64,000 nucleotides of DNA from Sulfitobacter sp. LCG007. GTDB lineage: Bacteria > Pseudomonadota > Alphaproteobacteria > Rhodobacterales > Rhodobacteraceae. Each line of letters opens with the position of its first letter. Position 1 is the first letter of the stretch. Shown in pieces: positions 54,221 through 64,000 of this stretch. Where the stretch lies: NCBI RefSeq assembly GCF_040801785.1, contig NZ_CP161805.1, forward strand, positions 3,100,001 to 3,164,000, read 5' to 3'. The translations under genes and the position numbers were made by a program. The notes beneath the pieces were generated by a model. The model searched no databases, was not told the origin of the DNA, and worked only from the letters and a program-made list of their open reading frames with translations.

Positions 54221-55114
54221 TCAGGCCGTCAGGCCAGCGGGTTCCGGCAGGCCGTTCGCCCGGCAGCAGGCGGTCAGGGTGTTGGCAAGCAGGCAGGCGA
54301 TCGTCATCGGGCCCACGCCGCCCGGTACTGGCGTGATGGCGCCAGCGACCTCGGCGCAGCTTTCGTAGTCCACGTCGCCCACCAGGCGGTTCTTGCCATC
54401 GGGCATGTCGATGCGGTTTATGCCGACGTCGATCACCGTGGCGCCCGGCTTGATCCAGTCGCCCGGAACCATCCGTGGCCGGCCCACGGCCGCGACGACG
54501 ATATCGGCGCGGCGCACGACGGCCGGCAGGTCTTTGGTGCGCGAATGCGCAATGGTCACGGTGCAGCTGTCGCCTAGCAGCAGCTGGGCCATCGGCTTGC
54601 CGACGATGTTCGAACGCCCGATGACGACGGCATCCATGCCCGAAAGCGATCCGTGATAGTCCCGCAGCATCATCAGGCAGCCAAGCGGGGTGCAGGGCAC
54701 CATCGATTTCTGGCCGGTGCCAAGGAGCCCCACGTTCGAGATGTGAAAGCCGTCGACGTCCTTGGCGGGGTCGATCGCGTTTATGACGAGATCCTCATCC
54801 AGATGCTTCGGCAGCGGAAGCTGCACGAGAATGCCGTGGATCTCCGGGTCTTCGTTGAGCGCGCGCACCACATCGAGCAGTGCCGCTTCACCGGTATCGG
54901 CGGGCAGCTTGCGCTCGACCGACTTCATGCCAACCTCGACAGTCATCTTGCCCTTCGAACGCACGTAGACCTGGCTTGCCGGATCCTCGCCCACGAGCAC
55001 CACGGCGAGGCCCGGGGTGATCCCGTGCTGGGCGACAAGCTTCGCGACATGGTCCGCGACCTCTCCGCGCACCTTTGCCGCAAAGGCCTTTCCATCAATG
55101 ATATCCGCCGCCAT
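54221..55114 (-). CDS. folD: methylenetetrahydrofolate dehydrogenase/cyclohydrolase FolD
   Basis: Bifunctional enzyme linking 5,10-methylene-, methenyl- and 10-formyl-tetrahydrofolate, 297 residues. [16 protein letters not shown] contains the catalytic lysine. [34 protein letters not shown] and [18 protein letters not shown] are signatures, as is the end [22 protein letters not shown]. It works with Fhs upstream. The ATG at 55114 begins [12 protein letters not shown]; the frame is open upstream. Confidence 0.97.
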   Translation of the reverse strand: MAADIIDGKAFAAKVRGEVADHVAKLVAQHGITPGLAVVLVGEDPASQVYVRSKGKMTVEVGMKSVERKLPADTGEAALLDVVRALNEDPEIHGILVQLPLPKHLDEDLVINAIDPAKDVDGFHISNVGLLGTGQKSMVPCTPLGCLMMLRDYHGSLSGMDAVVIGRSNIVGKPMAQLLLGDSCTVTIAHSRTKDLPAVVRRADIVVAAVGRPRMVPGDWIKPGATVIDVGINRIDMPDGKNRLVGDVDYESCAEVAGAITPVPGGVGPMTIACLLANTLTACCRANGLPEPAGLTA

Positions 55115-55142
55115 CGCCGTCTCCCGGTTGCAGTTTGCGTGT

Positions 55143-55195
55143 CGTGCTTCCCTCCCGGGAAGCACGGGGAGCGGGCGGGGTTCGATGCCCCGCCC
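55143..55195 (-). promoter_or_regulatory. two tandem hairpins between fhs and folD
   Basis: Perfect stems of 10 bp (55143-55152 with 55157-55166) and 8 bp (55173-55180 with 55188-55195) lie in the 95-base gap between fhs and folD. Neither is followed by a U tract, so they look like message stabilisers or attenuating structures rather than a plain terminator. Confidence 0.5.
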
Positions 55196-55209
55196 GGTTC
55201 CACTTGCGC

Positions 55210-56886
55210 CTAGAAAAGCCCCTCGACGTCACCGTCGGCATTGAGCTTGATGTTCTCTGCCGAAGGCACCTTGGGGAGACCGGGCATTGTCATGATCTCG
55301 CCGCAGATCACCACGACGAAGCCGGCACCCGCGCTCAGCCGGACCTCGCGGACCGGGACCGAGAAATTCGTCGGCGCACCGCGCAGCGTCGGATCCGTGG
55401 TGAAGCTGTACTGCGTCTTTGCCATGCAGACCGGCAGCGTGCCATAGCCCTGATCTTCCCAGTCCTTCAGCTGCTTGCGCAGTTTCTGGTCCATGAGCAC
55501 CTCGTCGGCACGATAGATCTTCCTCGCGACCGTCTCGACCTTCTCGAAGAGGCTCATCTCGTCGGGATAGAGGGGCGCGAAGTCCGACATGTCCGCATCA
55601 GCAATCTCGGCCACCCGCGTCGCGAGGTCCGCGATGCCTTCGGATCCCTTCGCCCAGTGCATGCAGAGGATCGCCTCTGCCCCCTGCGTCGCCACGTATC
55701 GCTTGACCGCCTCCACCTCGGCATCGGTATCCGTGACGAAATGGTTTATCGCGACAACCACCGGAACACCAAAACTCTTCACGTTCTCGATATGCCGCCC
55801 GAGATTCGCGCAGCCCTTCTCGACCGCCTCCACGTTCTCACTCCCGAGGTCGGCCTTGGCCACGCCCCCGTTCATCTTCATCGCCCGCACCGTCGCCACG
55901 AGGACCACGACCGCAGGCTTCAGTCCGGCCTTGCGGCACTTTATGTTCATGAACTTCTCGGCGCCCAGATCCGCCCCGAAGCCCGCCTCGGTCACGACGT
56001 AATCCGCCACCTTCAGAGCCGTCGTCGTGGCGATGACCGAGTTGCATCCGTGCGCGATATTGGCGAATGGCCCGCCGTGCACGAAGGCCGGATTGTTCTC
56101 GAGCGTCTGCACGAGGTTCGGCTGCATCGCGTCCTTGAGCAGCACGGTCATGGCGCCGTCGGCCTTGATGTCGCGGCAATAGACAGGTGTGCGGTCTCGC
56201 CGGTAGGCGACGATCATGTCGCCGAGGCGCTTTTGCAGATCCTCGAGGTTCCTGGCCAGGCAGAGAATCGCCATGACCTCGGAGGCCACGGTGATGTCGA
56301 AACCCGCCTCGCGCGGGAACCCGTTGGCGACCCCGCCAAGCGAGCAGGTGATCTCACGCAGGGCGCGGTCGTTCATGTCCATCACCCGCCGCCACACGAC
56401 ACGGCGGATGTCGATATCAAGCTCGTTTCCCCAGTAGACATGGTTGTCGATCATGGCCGCCAGCAGGTTGTGGGCACTCGTGATCGCGTGGAAGTCGCCG
56501 GTGAAATGGAGGTTCATCTCTTCCATCGGAACGATCTGGGCATAGCCTCCCCCCGCCGCGCCTCCCTTCATGCCGAAGTTCGGCCCGAGCGAGGCCTCGC
56601 GGATGCAGACGGCTGCCTTCTTGCCGATCCGGTTCAGGCCATCGCCAAGCCCCACGGTCGTGGTCGTCTTGCCCTCGCCCGCCGGGGTCGGGTTGATTGC
56701 GGTCACGAGGATCAGCTTGCCATCGGGACGATCCTGAACGGAATCGATGAAACCCTGGCTGATTTTCGCCTTGTCATGACCGTAGGGGAGCAGATCGTCG
56801 CTGGAGATGCCCAGCTTGGCCCCGATCTCCTGGATCGGCTTCTTCCTAGCTTCGCGTGCAATCTCGATGTCGGTCTTGAAAGCCAT
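55210..56886 (-). CDS. fhs: formate--tetrahydrofolate ligase
   Basis: Makes 10-formyl-tetrahydrofolate from formate and ATP. The 558-residue protein has the P-loop [18 protein letters not shown] (about residues 66-83). [39 protein letters not shown] and [17 protein letters not shown] are family blocks. Together with FolD it routes formate carbon into or out of the folate pool. Starts at the ATG with no competing start. Confidence 0.97.
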   Translation of the reverse strand: MAFKTDIEIAREARKKPIQEIGAKLGISSDDLLPYGHDKAKISQGFIDSVQDRPDGKLILVTAINPTPAGEGKTTTTVGLGDGLNRIGKKAAVCIREASLGPNFGMKGGAAGGGYAQIVPMEEMNLHFTGDFHAITSAHNLLAAMIDNHVYWGNELDIDIRRVVWRRVMDMNDRALREITCSLGGVANGFPREAGFDITVASEVMAILCLARNLEDLQKRLGDMIVAYRRDRTPVYCRDIKADGAMTVLLKDAMQPNLVQTLENNPAFVHGGPFANIAHGCNSVIATTTALKVADYVVTEAGFGADLGAEKFMNIKCRKAGLKPAVVVLVATVRAMKMNGGVAKADLGSENVEAVEKGCANLGRHIENVKSFGVPVVVAINHFVTDTDAEVEAVKRYVATQGAEAILCMHWAKGSEGIADLATRVAEIADADMSDFAPLYPDEMSLFEKVETVARKIYRADEVLMDQKLRKQLKDWEDQGYGTLPVCMAKTQYSFTTDPTLRGAPTNFSVPVREVRLSAGAGFVVVICGEIMTMPGLPKVPSAENIKLNADGDVEGLF

Positions 56887-57033
56887 GTGGCGCGTCCCCT
56901 GATGGTGTCCGTCCCGTCGACGGTTCTCGCACTTCCATACAGGGTAGGGAAGCGCAGGCAGAAGCGCGATTCCGACCTTTGTCGATCCCGATGCGTCCCG
57001 GGGCCCGCCGCCGTTTCATTTGGGAAACCGATT

Positions 57034-57630
57034 CTAGCTTGCCGTGGCCCCGAGATATGCCCAGACGCGCTGGTCCGGGACATGCAGACGGACGGTGTCG
57101 CCGGTGGCCACGGGTCCTTCCCGCTCGACCCAGGCCGTCACGCCGCGCAGTCCCTTCGCCGCGCGTTTGAAAGCACTGCCGTAGCCCGGGCTGTCTTTTT
57201 CGATCTCGCGGCCGGGCAGCACGCAGGGTCGGTTCTGCATGTCGACGGTGATCGCGGCGCCGCTGGAGAATTGCAGGCGGGAAGAGGGCGGGACATGGCT
57301 GAAGTCGGGGATTCCCTCGATGACGATCGAGGCGCCCACAAGGGCAGGGTCCAGCCGGTCGAGACCCATGCCTTGCGCGATCATCGCAAGCTCTTCCTCC
57401 GAGAGGACGGAAAGCTGGCGGACATTGCGGATCTCGGTGTCGCGCGGATATTGCGCCTTCACCCGCGAACAGGCAGGTCGCGTCAGCCCACCGTGGCATT
57501 CCCCCGCGATCCCCGCGAACTCGAGCATGGCTTCCTCGAGCGGCTCGGCGCGCAACGTCGTTGCGCTGTCGGCGACGCGGCCGATCCACGTGACGGTGCC
57601 GGTGAAATCGGTGGGCTTGAGGGCAGGCAT
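57034..57630 (-). CDS. MOSC domain protein
   Basis: A 198-residue protein with the MOSC pattern: ECHGGLTRPACSRVKAQYPRDTEIRNVRQLSVLSEEELAMIA and the conserved Cys in DMQNRPCVLPGREIE. MOSC domains act in molybdenum cofactor sulfur transfer or on N-hydroxylated compounds. No partner is nearby. It lies downstream of ftsH and upstream of fhs on the same strand. Specific reaction unknown. Confidence 0.85.
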   Translation of the reverse strand: MPALKPTDFTGTVTWIGRVADSATTLRAEPLEEAMLEFAGIAGECHGGLTRPACSRVKAQYPRDTEIRNVRQLSVLSEEELAMIAQGMGLDRLDPALVGASIVIEGIPDFSHVPPSSRLQFSSGAAITVDMQNRPCVLPGREIEKDSPGYGSAFKRAAKGLRGVTAWVEREGPVATGDTVRLHVPDQRVWAYLGATAS

Positions 57631-57844
57631 ATGAAGGCTTCTCCGGAGCTGGGTCGGCGAGACCCTGAAGCGGCGCGAACGTCAAGAAAAGCCCTTTCCG
57701 CTCCAACGTGGCTAATTTTCGGCCGAGGCCCGGGCACGGGGCAACGACGGGGCATCCTGCCGTCTGGCGGGGCCGCCGCCTGCCGCTGCCAGCATCTCCG
57801 GCAATGCAGCGCCTCGCCCCAAAACCATGCAGGGCGTCAAAAGA

Positions 57845-57869
57845 AAAGACCCCGCAAGGCGGGGTCTTT
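57845..57869 (-). terminator. rho-independent terminator of ftsH
   Basis: An 11-bp perfect stem with a 3-base loop follows the ftsH stop by 33 bases. On the minus strand it is followed by TCTTTTG, a U-rich tract. A strong intrinsic terminator. Confidence 0.92.
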
Positions 57870-57901
57870 CAAGGTCTCGCCGGTGCGGCGTGAATAGAGG
57901 G

Positions 57902-59821
57902 TCAGGCCGAGGGTTCGGGCTCCATCCCACCACCCGCCGGCGGCTTCTTGGCCTTGGCCTTGGGAATACCGGTCACGCTGGGCTGGGGGATTTCGGCAGG
58001 CATGCCGCCATCCTGATCCGCCGGCGGGACCGGAGGTTCGCCATTCATCACGCGGCCGATCTCTTCGCCCGTAAGCGTCTCGTATTCCAGAAGACCCTGC
58101 GCCAGGCGTTCGAACTCGACCTCGCGTTCCTTGATGATCCTCATCGCCCATTCATAGCCGTCCTGAATGAACCTCTGGACCTCCTGTTCGACAAGCTCCT
58201 TGGTATTGGCGGATACCGAGAAACCGCCCGTCGCGCCGGTGTAACCCTCGGCCGCTTCGGAGTAGTCGATATTGCCGACCTTGTCGGACATTCCCCAACG
58301 CAGAACCATCGCGCGCGCCAGGGCCGAGGCTTGCTGGATATCGCCTGCCGGACCGTTCGAAACCGCTTCCGGGCCGTATTTGTGGATCTCCGCCGCCTTG
58401 CCCGCCATCGTCATCGCAAGCCGCTGGTGGCACTCGTCCTTGAACATGTTGAGCCGGTCCATCTCGGGCAGGCTCATGACCATGCCGAGCGCGCCGCCGC
58501 GCGGAATGATCGTCGCCTTGTAGACCGGATCGCATTTCGGCAGCGTCATGCCCACCAGCGCATGGCCCGCCTCGTGATAGGCGGTCATTTCCTTCTGCTC
58601 GGCGGTCATGACCATCGAACGCCGCTCGGCACCCATCATGATCTTGTCCTTGGCATTCTCGAAGTCGATCATCGCCACGAAGCGACGGCCCACCCGCGCC
58701 GCGCCGAGCGCAGCCTCGTTCACGAGATTGGCGAGGTCGGCACCCGAGAAGCCCGGCGTGCCGCGCGCGATGATGCGCAGGTCGACGTCCGGCCCCAGCG
58801 GGGTCTTGCGCGCATGCACGCCGAGGATCTTCTCGCGGCCCTTGATGTCGGGGTTGCCGACGGTCACCTGCCGGTCGAAACGACCCGGGCGCAGCAGCGC
58901 GGGATCGAGCACGTCCTTGCGGTTGGTGGCAGCGATGATGATCACGCCCTCATTGGCCTCGAAACCGTCCATCTCGACCAGAAGCTGGTTCAGCGTCTGT
59001 TCGCGCTCGTCATTGCCCCCGCCGTAGCCCGCGCCGCGGTGACGACCGACTGCATCTATCTCGTCGATGAAGACGATACAGGGGGCGTTCTTCTTGGCCT
59101 GCTCGAACATGTCGCGCACGCGCGACGCGCCCACACCCACGAACATCTCGACGAAGTCCGAACCCGAGATCGTGAAGAAGGGCACCCCCGCCTCGCCCGC
59201 GATGGCGCGCGCCAGAAGCGTCTTGCCGGTGCCCGGAGGCCCTTCGAGAAGCGCGCCCTTGGGGATCTTTCCGCCGAGGCGAGAGAATTTCTGCGGGTTG
59301 CGCAGGAACTCGACGATCTCCTCGAGTTCTTCCTTCGCCTCGTCGATGCCCGCCACATCGTCAAAGGTAACGCGACCGTGCTTTTCGGTCAGCATCTTGG
59401 CCTTTGACTTGCCAAAGCCCATCGCGCCGCCCTTGCCGCCGCCCTGCATCCTGTTCATGAAATAGACCCAGACGCCGATCAGCAGCAGGAAGGGCAGAAG
59501 CGACATCAGGAAAGTCTGGAAGCCGGACTGCTCCTGCTGCTCCGCCCGAACGGGAATGTCGTTGTCGATCAGCAGGGTTGTGATCTCGGCATCCTCGGGC
59601 TTGATCGCCACGTAATCGTTGCCGTCGGCGCGCCGGAAGCGCACCTGCTCGCCATCGAGGGTCACATTGCTGACTTCGCCCTTCTCGACCGCATGGACGA
59701 ACTCGGAATAGCTGATCTCGCGGCTTTGCAGCGTGTTCCCGGGACCGCTGAACAGATTGAACAACGCCAGGATCAGAAGGAACAGGACAACCCAGAAGGC
59801 TATGTTGCGCGCGTTACCCAA
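57902..59821 (-). CDS. ftsH: ATP-dependent zinc metalloprotease FtsH
   Basis: Membrane-bound AAA protease of 639 residues that removes misfolded membrane proteins and regulators. Two N-terminal membrane segments ([17 protein letters not shown] and [20 protein letters not shown]) flank a periplasmic part. The AAA domain has [13 protein letters not shown] (about residues 193-205), [13 protein letters not shown] and the SRH region. The zinc motif HEAGH starts at about H416. The C-terminus is Pro/Lys-rich. It is the last gene of the tol-tilS run. Confidence 0.98.
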   Translation of the reverse strand: MGNARNIAFWVVLFLLILALFNLFSGPGNTLQSREISYSEFVHAVEKGEVSNVTLDGEQVRFRRADGNDYVAIKPEDAEITTLLIDNDIPVRAEQQEQSGFQTFLMSLLPFLLLIGVWVYFMNRMQGGGKGGAMGFGKSKAKMLTEKHGRVTFDDVAGIDEAKEELEEIVEFLRNPQKFSRLGGKIPKGALLEGPPGTGKTLLARAIAGEAGVPFFTISGSDFVEMFVGVGASRVRDMFEQAKKNAPCIVFIDEIDAVGRHRGAGYGGGNDEREQTLNQLLVEMDGFEANEGVIIIAATNRKDVLDPALLRPGRFDRQVTVGNPDIKGREKILGVHARKTPLGPDVDLRIIARGTPGFSGADLANLVNEAALGAARVGRRFVAMIDFENAKDKIMMGAERRSMVMTAEQKEMTAYHEAGHALVGMTLPKCDPVYKATIIPRGGALGMVMSLPEMDRLNMFKDECHQRLAMTMAGKAAEIHKYGPEAVSNGPAGDIQQASALARAMVLRWGMSDKVGNIDYSEAAEGYTGATGGFSVSANTKELVEQEVQRFIQDGYEWAMRIIKEREVEFERLAQGLLEYETLTGEEIGRVMNGEPPVPPADQDGGMPAEIPQPSVTGIPKAKAKKPPAGGGMEPEPSA

Positions 59822-59898
59822 GAATATGCTCCCGAAAGGTCAAAGCGGCGGCCTCAGCGTGGGCGCCTCGACCTAAGATAAGGTTTACGATCGCAGGT

Positions 59899-61152
59899 TC
59901 AATGCGATTTTCCTGTGCAAACGAATGACCCCGTGGGCGTTTCGTCGCGGATGGTCCACCCTCCGGGCCGTCCGGCGAACGGTGCAGCCACGAGAGCGTC
60001 CCCCCGCCAGATTGCAGGCGAGGCCAGCAGAGCCGTTCGCGGCCTCCCGGTCTCGCGCCAATCGGGGCAGTGCGAAAGGCCGGCCGGGCCAAGGGCGCGC
60101 AGTTCAAGCTCCGAGGATTCACGGCTCCCGGCGCTGGCGTTCTGCGCCCTCCAGCGGCCATCCCACAGATGATCCGCCGGACAGACAAGCGACCGCACGG
60201 CTTCGTACTCGCGGAAGATCCAGATCGCGCCGCGTGCCACAACCGATTGACAGCCGTCCACCGTCGCCCCCCTGCCCTGGCGGAGGGAGCCGAGCATCAG
60301 CTCGAGCGGCGCGTGGCGGGGCCCGTGGATCGATCCGCTTACAAAACGCAGCGCCTGCCGCAGCAATCGCCGCGCGATCTCGTCCGGCAATGCGCGAAAA
60401 CCATCCGCCTGCAACACGACCGCACCGGCGTCGGGACGGGCGATCGAGCCCGCGGTCTCGGCGACCTGCGACTCCAGAACCTCGCGGGCCGCCTGCATCC
60501 GCCCCGCGACCGCCGCCAGTGCGCCGGCCCCGATGCCGAGCTCCTCGAGCGCAGCCATCGCGGCACGCACGCGCACCCTGTCGAAACGCCTGTCGTCATT
60601 GCTGGGGTCGTCGACCCAGCGCAATCCCCGCGCCGTCAGATGGTCCCTGAGCTCCTGCCGCCGGAGGGTCAACATCGGCCTGAGCCATAGCATGCCGTCG
60701 CGCGTGCTTCGTGGCGCCATTGCCGAAAGTCCGTCGACACCGGACCCCCGCGCGAGCCGCATGAGAACCGTTTCGGCCTGATCGTCGAGCGTGTGGCCAA
60801 GGGCAATGCCTCCGATGCCACGGCCATGCGCCCAGCCTGCCATCAGTGCATAGCGGGCGCGGCGGGCGCGCTCCTGAAGGTTTCCCTTTCCGTCCCACCC
60901 CTGCCAGCGCAGCACCTCATGATCGATGCCGAGTTCCTTGCAGATATCACCGACGACCCTGGCCTCGCCGCCACTTTCGGGGCGCAACCCGTGGTCGACC
61001 GTCACGGCAGCCAGATCCCGGGCCGGCCAGATCTCGGAGACAAGAAGCAGAAGGGCGAGCGAATCGCTGCCGCCCGATACCGCAATCCCAAGAGGGCCGT
61101 GGTCCGTCTCGGGAAGGAAACGTGCGACCTCGCCGGCGAGCGGTCCGGTCAC
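59899..61152 (-). CDS. tilS: tRNA(Ile)-lysidine synthetase
   Basis: Modifies the wobble cytidine of tRNA-Ile(CAU) to lysidine so it reads AUA. This 417-residue protein has the PP-loop AVSGGSDSLALL (about residues 24-35), VDHGLRPESGGEA and GHTLDDQAETVLMRLARGSGVDGLSAM. The C-terminal domain is less conserved. It lies four bases after cpoB and 77 bases before ftsH, a common order. Confidence 0.96.
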   Translation of the reverse strand: MTGPLAGEVARFLPETDHGPLGIAVSGGSDSLALLLLVSEIWPARDLAAVTVDHGLRPESGGEARVVGDICKELGIDHEVLRWQGWDGKGNLQERARRARYALMAGWAHGRGIGGIALGHTLDDQAETVLMRLARGSGVDGLSAMAPRSTRDGMLWLRPMLTLRRQELRDHLTARGLRWVDDPSNDDRRFDRVRVRAAMAALEELGIGAGALAAVAGRMQAAREVLESQVAETAGSIARPDAGAVVLQADGFRALPDEIARRLLRQALRFVSGSIHGPRHAPLELMLGSLRQGRGATVDGCQSVVARGAIWIFREYEAVRSLVCPADHLWDGRWRAQNASAGSRESSELELRALGPAGLSHCPDWRETGRPRTALLASPAIWRGDALVAAPFAGRPGGWTIRDETPTGSFVCTGKSH

Positions 61153-61157
61153 GGCCG

Positions 61158-62012
61158 TCAGCTGCAGCCCAGCGTCCCGCGCCGGCTCTGCGCCTTCTGC
61201 GCTTCCGGCGCGCCGGGAAAGCGCACACTCACCTCGCTCAGGGTGACGCAGGCTTCCTGCGTCTGGCCGAGGGCGCCAAGCGCGCTGCCCAACCGGAACA
61301 GAGCCTCAGGTGCGGTGCGCCCGGTCGGATCTGCGCTGAAGCTTGCGAGATAGGCCCGCGCCGCTTCTCGCGAGTCGCCGAGGCTGTCGAGCGCCGTCCC
61401 GCGCCCAAGCTCGGCTGCCGGGCCAAGCGGTCCGCCCGGATAGGTCTGGGTGAAGGCGGTGAACTGGTCGGCCGCCTGCCGGAAGTTGCCTGCGGCCAGG
61501 GACGCCTGCGCGGCCTTGAAGTCGGCCTCTTCGCCCACCGCAAGTTCCGCGCCATCCGGCGTCGTCGCGGGCGCGCCGCCGCCGCCCGCTGCGGGGCTGG
61601 CGACCGACGAATTCCCGGAGGTTCCGCCCGACGCGCCCGTGTCGCCGCCCAGCGTGCTCGTCTCGCCCAGTGCCGATGCGTCCCCGCCCTCGAGCTCGAC
61701 AAGACGGAACTCGAGATCACCGATACGGTTCGTGCCGTCCTCGACGATCTTGTTGATGCGGAACTCCAGCTCCTCGGTCTTGGAGGTCAGGCGCTGAAGC
61801 TCGGACCCCATCGCACCCACGCGCTCGATCACCGAACTTCCGCCCGTCGTCGCCGTGGGGGCGCCGGTGGTCGAAAGCTCGCGCTTGAGCTTCTGCACCT
61901 CGACATAGAGCACGTTCAGCTCCTGTCGGATATCGGCGAGGGTGTCGTCCTGGGCCAGCGCCTGGAACGGCACCAGCGCGAGACAGGCGAGGATCAGGGC
62001 AATGCGACGCAT
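61158..62012 (-). CDS. cpoB: Tol-Pal system protein CpoB/YbgF
   Basis: A 284-residue periplasmic protein with signal peptide MRRIALILACLALVPFQALAQ. An N-terminal coiled-coil (about residues 25-105, DIRQELNVLYVEVQKLKREL...) is followed by a Gly/Ser/Ala-rich linker. The C-terminal TPR domain has AAQASLAAGNFRQAADQFTAFTQTYPGGPLGPAAELGRG. It coordinates peptidoglycan synthesis with Tol-driven constriction. Four bases after pal. Confidence 0.94.
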   Translation of the reverse strand: MRRIALILACLALVPFQALAQDDTLADIRQELNVLYVEVQKLKRELSTTGAPTATTGGSSVIERVGAMGSELQRLTSKTEELEFRINKIVEDGTNRIGDLEFRLVELEGGDASALGETSTLGGDTGASGGTSGNSSVASPAAGGGGAPATTPDGAELAVGEEADFKAAQASLAAGNFRQAADQFTAFTQTYPGGPLGPAAELGRGTALDSLGDSREAARAYLASFSADPTGRTAPEALFRLGSALGALGQTQEACVTLSEVSVRFPGAPEAQKAQSRRGTLGCS

Positions 62013-62016
62013 CGGA

Positions 62017-62541
62017 TCAGCTCGAGACCCCGGCGGCCAGAACCGTCACGGCGCGCCGGTTCTTGGCGTAACAGGCCTCGTTCGAGCAGATCTCGATCGG
62101 GCGCTCCTTGCCGTAGCTGATGGTGCGCAGGCGCGACTCCGACACTCCGCGGCTGACGAGGAATTCCTTGACCGAGTTCGCCCGGCGCGCGCCGAGGGCA
62201 AGGTTGTATTCACGGGTGCCCTGCTCGTCCGCATGTCCTTCGATGACCGCCGTGTAGTCGACGTTCGTCTGAAGCCAGGTCGCCTGCCCCGTGAGCACGT
62301 TCATCGCTTCTGGCGTCAGGTTCGACTGGTCGACGGGAAACAGCACGCGATCGCCCACCGCCTGCTGGAAATAGGCGGTCGAACGCGGATCGCTGGCGCT
62401 GCCGATGCCGCCGGCGCCGATGCCGCCCGCGCCTGTGCCGACGCCGCCCGCGCCACCGCTTCCGCCAAAGCGGTCGGGATTGTTGCAGGCCGATAGCGCG
62501 AGGCCCGCGATGAGAAGTACTGCCGAAGCCCTGAATTTCAT
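62017..62541 (-). CDS. pal: peptidoglycan-associated lipoprotein Pal
   Basis: A 174-residue outer-membrane lipoprotein. The lipobox LSAC gives Cys19, followed by a Gly-rich linker (about residues 26-48). The OmpA-type domain contains VDYTAVIEGHADEQGTREYNLALGARRANSVKEFLVSRGV and ends in NRRAVTV. It ties the outer membrane to the wall. The ATG at 62541 starts the signal; an in-frame ATG upstream (62583) has no support. Confidence 0.96.
   Translation of the reverse strand: MKFRASAVLLIAGLALSACNNPDRFGGSGGAGGVGTGAGGIGAGGIGSASDPRSTAYFQQAVGDRVLFPVDQSNLTPEAMNVLTGQATWLQTNVDYTAVIEGHADEQGTREYNLALGARRANSVKEFLVSRGVSESRLRTISYGKERPIEICSNEACYAKNRRAVTVLAAGVSS
62398..62466 (-). repeat. Gly-rich linker region of Pal
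   Basis: Encodes a low-complexity run dominated by Gly with Ala, Ile, Val, Thr and Ser (about residues 26-48 of Pal), after the lipidated Cys. It acts as a flexible tether; the length may vary between relatives. Confidence 0.7.
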
Positions 62542-62624
62542 GTGTCTGCCCTGTTCATCGAGGGATGGGTTTGTTGTTTTCACGGTGGTGTATCACGTCC
62601 CCGTGCGGATGTGAATCGTCTCGG

Positions 62625-63953
62625 TCAATTCTGGAGCGGAGACCATGACGGGTCCGAGCCGCCCTCGGGCGTCCGGACGGGCCGCAGGTTCCTGCCGGTG
62701 ATGTCCACCGAGTAGAGCGACGACCGCCCGTCCGCGCCCTGCGTTTCGCGCGCGAACATGATGACGCGGCCATTGGGGGCCCATGTCGGCCCCTCGTCCA
62801 GGAAGGACGCGGTCAGCAGTCGCTCCTCGGAGCCGTCGGTGCGCATCACGCCGATGTGAAAGCGGCCGTTGTGCTGCTTGGTAAAGGCGATCAGATCCCC
62901 GCGCGGAGACCAGACCGGCGTCCCGTACCTTCCTTCCCCGAACGAGATCCGCTGCGCCTCTCCGCCCGTCGCGCTCATGACATACAGCTGCTGGGTGCCC
63001 GACCGGTCACTTTCGAAGACGATGCGGCTGCCATCGGGAGAATAGCCCGGCGCCGTCTCGATCGAGGGCGCGTTCGTCAACCGCACCGATTGACCCGAAT
63101 TGATGTCCATCGTGTAGATGTCTGTGTTCCCGCCCTGCTCGAGCGAATAGAGAATGGTCTGTCCCGAGGGCGCGAAGCGCGGGGCGAAGCTCATCGTGCC
63201 TTCCGGTGTCTGAAGCTGCCGCCGCTGAACGGAACCGACATCGAGCACGTAGATGCGCGGAAAGCCGCTTTCGTAGCTTGTATAAAGCACCCGGTCGCCC
63301 TGTGGCGAGAACCGCGGGGCGATCACGAGCGCGCTGCTGTCGGTCAGATACTGCACGTTGGCACCATCGTAATCCATGACGGCGAGCCGCTTGGACCGGT
63401 TGTCCTTGGGGCCGGTCTCGGAGACGTAGACCACACGGCTGTCGAAGTAGCCGCCTTCGCCGGTGATGCGGCTGTAGACCGCGTCCGAGACCTTGTGCGC
63501 CATCCGGCGCCAGCCGTCCGTCGTGCCCGAGAACTGAAGCCCGCTGCCCATTTCGGCACCGGAGAACACGTCATAGAGACGGAACTTCACGTTCATGCTG
63601 TTGCCCTGCACCGATACCGCGCCGGTGATCAGGGCTTGCGCATTGATCGCCTTCCAGTCCGAGTATTGCACGGGCGCGGCGAAGCTCGACAGGTTGCCGA
63701 TGAAGGCGGAGGGCGGAATCTCCCGGAAAAGCCCGGTGCCGACCAGATCGGCCGACACCACCTGCGATACCTGGGACGCCATCTGGCCCGCCTCTGCGGT
63801 CTCGGCCTCGAAGGTCGGGATCGCAAACGGCAACGGCTCGATGACGCCCTCTGTGATCTCGATCCGCAACGGCCCGTCCTGCGCGGCGGAGAGTTGCGGG
63901 ACAAGGGCGGCAAGACATGCAGCCACGGCCAGCGTCAAGGCTCTCAGCATCAT
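62625..63953 (-). CDS. tolB: Tol-Pal periplasmic protein TolB
   Basis: A 442-residue exported protein with signal peptide [23 protein letters not shown]. The N-terminal alpha/beta domain (about residues 30-160) is followed by a beta-propeller with repeats such as [44 protein letters not shown] and [22 protein letters not shown]. Binds Pal and is released by TolA. Its start overlaps the tolA stop (ATGA). Confidence 0.97.
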   Translation of the reverse strand: MMLRALTLAVAACLAALVPQLSAAQDGPLRIEITEGVIEPLPFAIPTFEAETAEAGQMASQVSQVVSADLVGTGLFREIPPSAFIGNLSSFAAPVQYSDWKAINAQALITGAVSVQGNSMNVKFRLYDVFSGAEMGSGLQFSGTTDGWRRMAHKVSDAVYSRITGEGGYFDSRVVYVSETGPKDNRSKRLAVMDYDGANVQYLTDSSALVIAPRFSPQGDRVLYTSYESGFPRIYVLDVGSVQRRQLQTPEGTMSFAPRFAPSGQTILYSLEQGGNTDIYTMDINSGQSVRLTNAPSIETAPGYSPDGSRIVFESDRSGTQQLYVMSATGGEAQRISFGEGRYGTPVWSPRGDLIAFTKQHNGRFHIGVMRTDGSEERLLTASFLDEGPTWAPNGRVIMFARETQGADGRSSLYSVDITGRNLRPVRTPEGGSDPSWSPLQN

Positions 63954-64000
63954 TTCACACGCATCCTTTCAGGATTGAATGTCATCTCGATTTCCTGCCA
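63950..64000 (-). CDS. tolA: TolA C-terminal end, truncated by window edge
   Basis: Only the last 16 residues and the stop are visible: [16 protein letters not shown]. The FNPERM ending matches the C-terminus of TolA/TonB domains, and the gene sits directly upstream of tolB with an ATGA overlap, as in tolQRAB operons. The rest lies outside the window. Confidence 0.8.
   Translation of the reverse strand, partial: WQEIEMTFNPERMRVK

Noticed and set aside
55135-57897. 920-codon plus-strand frame opposite folD upstream region, fhs and MOSC genes
   Set aside because: It spans several real minus-strand genes and their gaps, has no domain, and its length only reflects few stop codons in GC-rich antisense.

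Overview
The window is GC-rich, densely coded alphaproteobacterial DNA. The gene content and order point to Rhodobacterales (Rhodobacteraceae sensu lato). The clearest signs are the cox cluster ctaC-ctaB-small membrane protein-ctaG(cox11)-ctaE-surf1-thrC-M16 peptidase-GNAT with ctaD placed elsewhere, the tolA-tolB-pal-cpoB-tilS-ftsH run, a tad locus with a Rhodobacterales-type pilin, and the scoA/scoB and fhs/folD arrangements. The genus cannot be fixed from the sequence alone. Nothing looks like a prophage, IS element, CRISPR array or rRNA operon.

Layout. 1-8076: an accessory catabolic and uptake module made of a 2-oxoglutarate/Fe(II) oxygenase (5' end outside the window), a Rieske oxygenase alpha subunit, a complete Opp/Dpp-type ABC importer (Tat-exported binding protein, two permeases, one fused double ATPase) and a BetI-like TetR regulator. 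8132-8218: tRNA-Leu(GAG). 8418-11343: a peptidoglycan-binding-domain protein, an FrnE-like DsbA-family protein and lipB. 11503-18222: ctaD, DUF2244, a PHA-depolymerase-like esterase, mtnP, an unknown secreted protein with a 37-residue Cys-rich peptide, a LysE exporter and apt. 18364-20638: a GlcD-type FAD oxidase and an MBL-fold protein. 20862-28325 (minus): M16 peptidase, threonine synthase and the cytochrome oxidase biogenesis cluster. 28505-34134: tldD, dprA, topA. 34315-36965: scoA, a LOV-domain histidine kinase, scoB and a small GNAT. 37032-50532: a lytic transglycosylase, then a Tad pilus locus (two small pilins, cpaB, cpaC, an OmpA lipoprotein, cpaE, cpaF, tadB, tadC, two TPR lipoproteins, prepilin peptidase) and a neighbouring AAA ATPase of unknown role. 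50630-54217: Lhr-type helicase, PdeM and a thioesterase. 54221-57630 (minus): folD, fhs, MOSC protein. 57902-64000 (minus): ftsH, tilS, cpoB, pal, tolB and the last codons of tolA.

How the genes fit together. Most of the window is housekeeping: aerobic respiration (ctaC/D/E with the assembly factors CtaB, CtaG and SURF1), lipoylation, purine and methylthioadenosine salvage, one-carbon folate metabolism, envelope integrity (Tol-Pal) and membrane proteolysis. The accessory parts are the oxygenase/transport module at the left end, the light-sensor kinase inserted between two CoA-transferase subunit genes, and the Tad locus with its unusual pilins and unassigned ATPase. These three are the best places to look for new biology.
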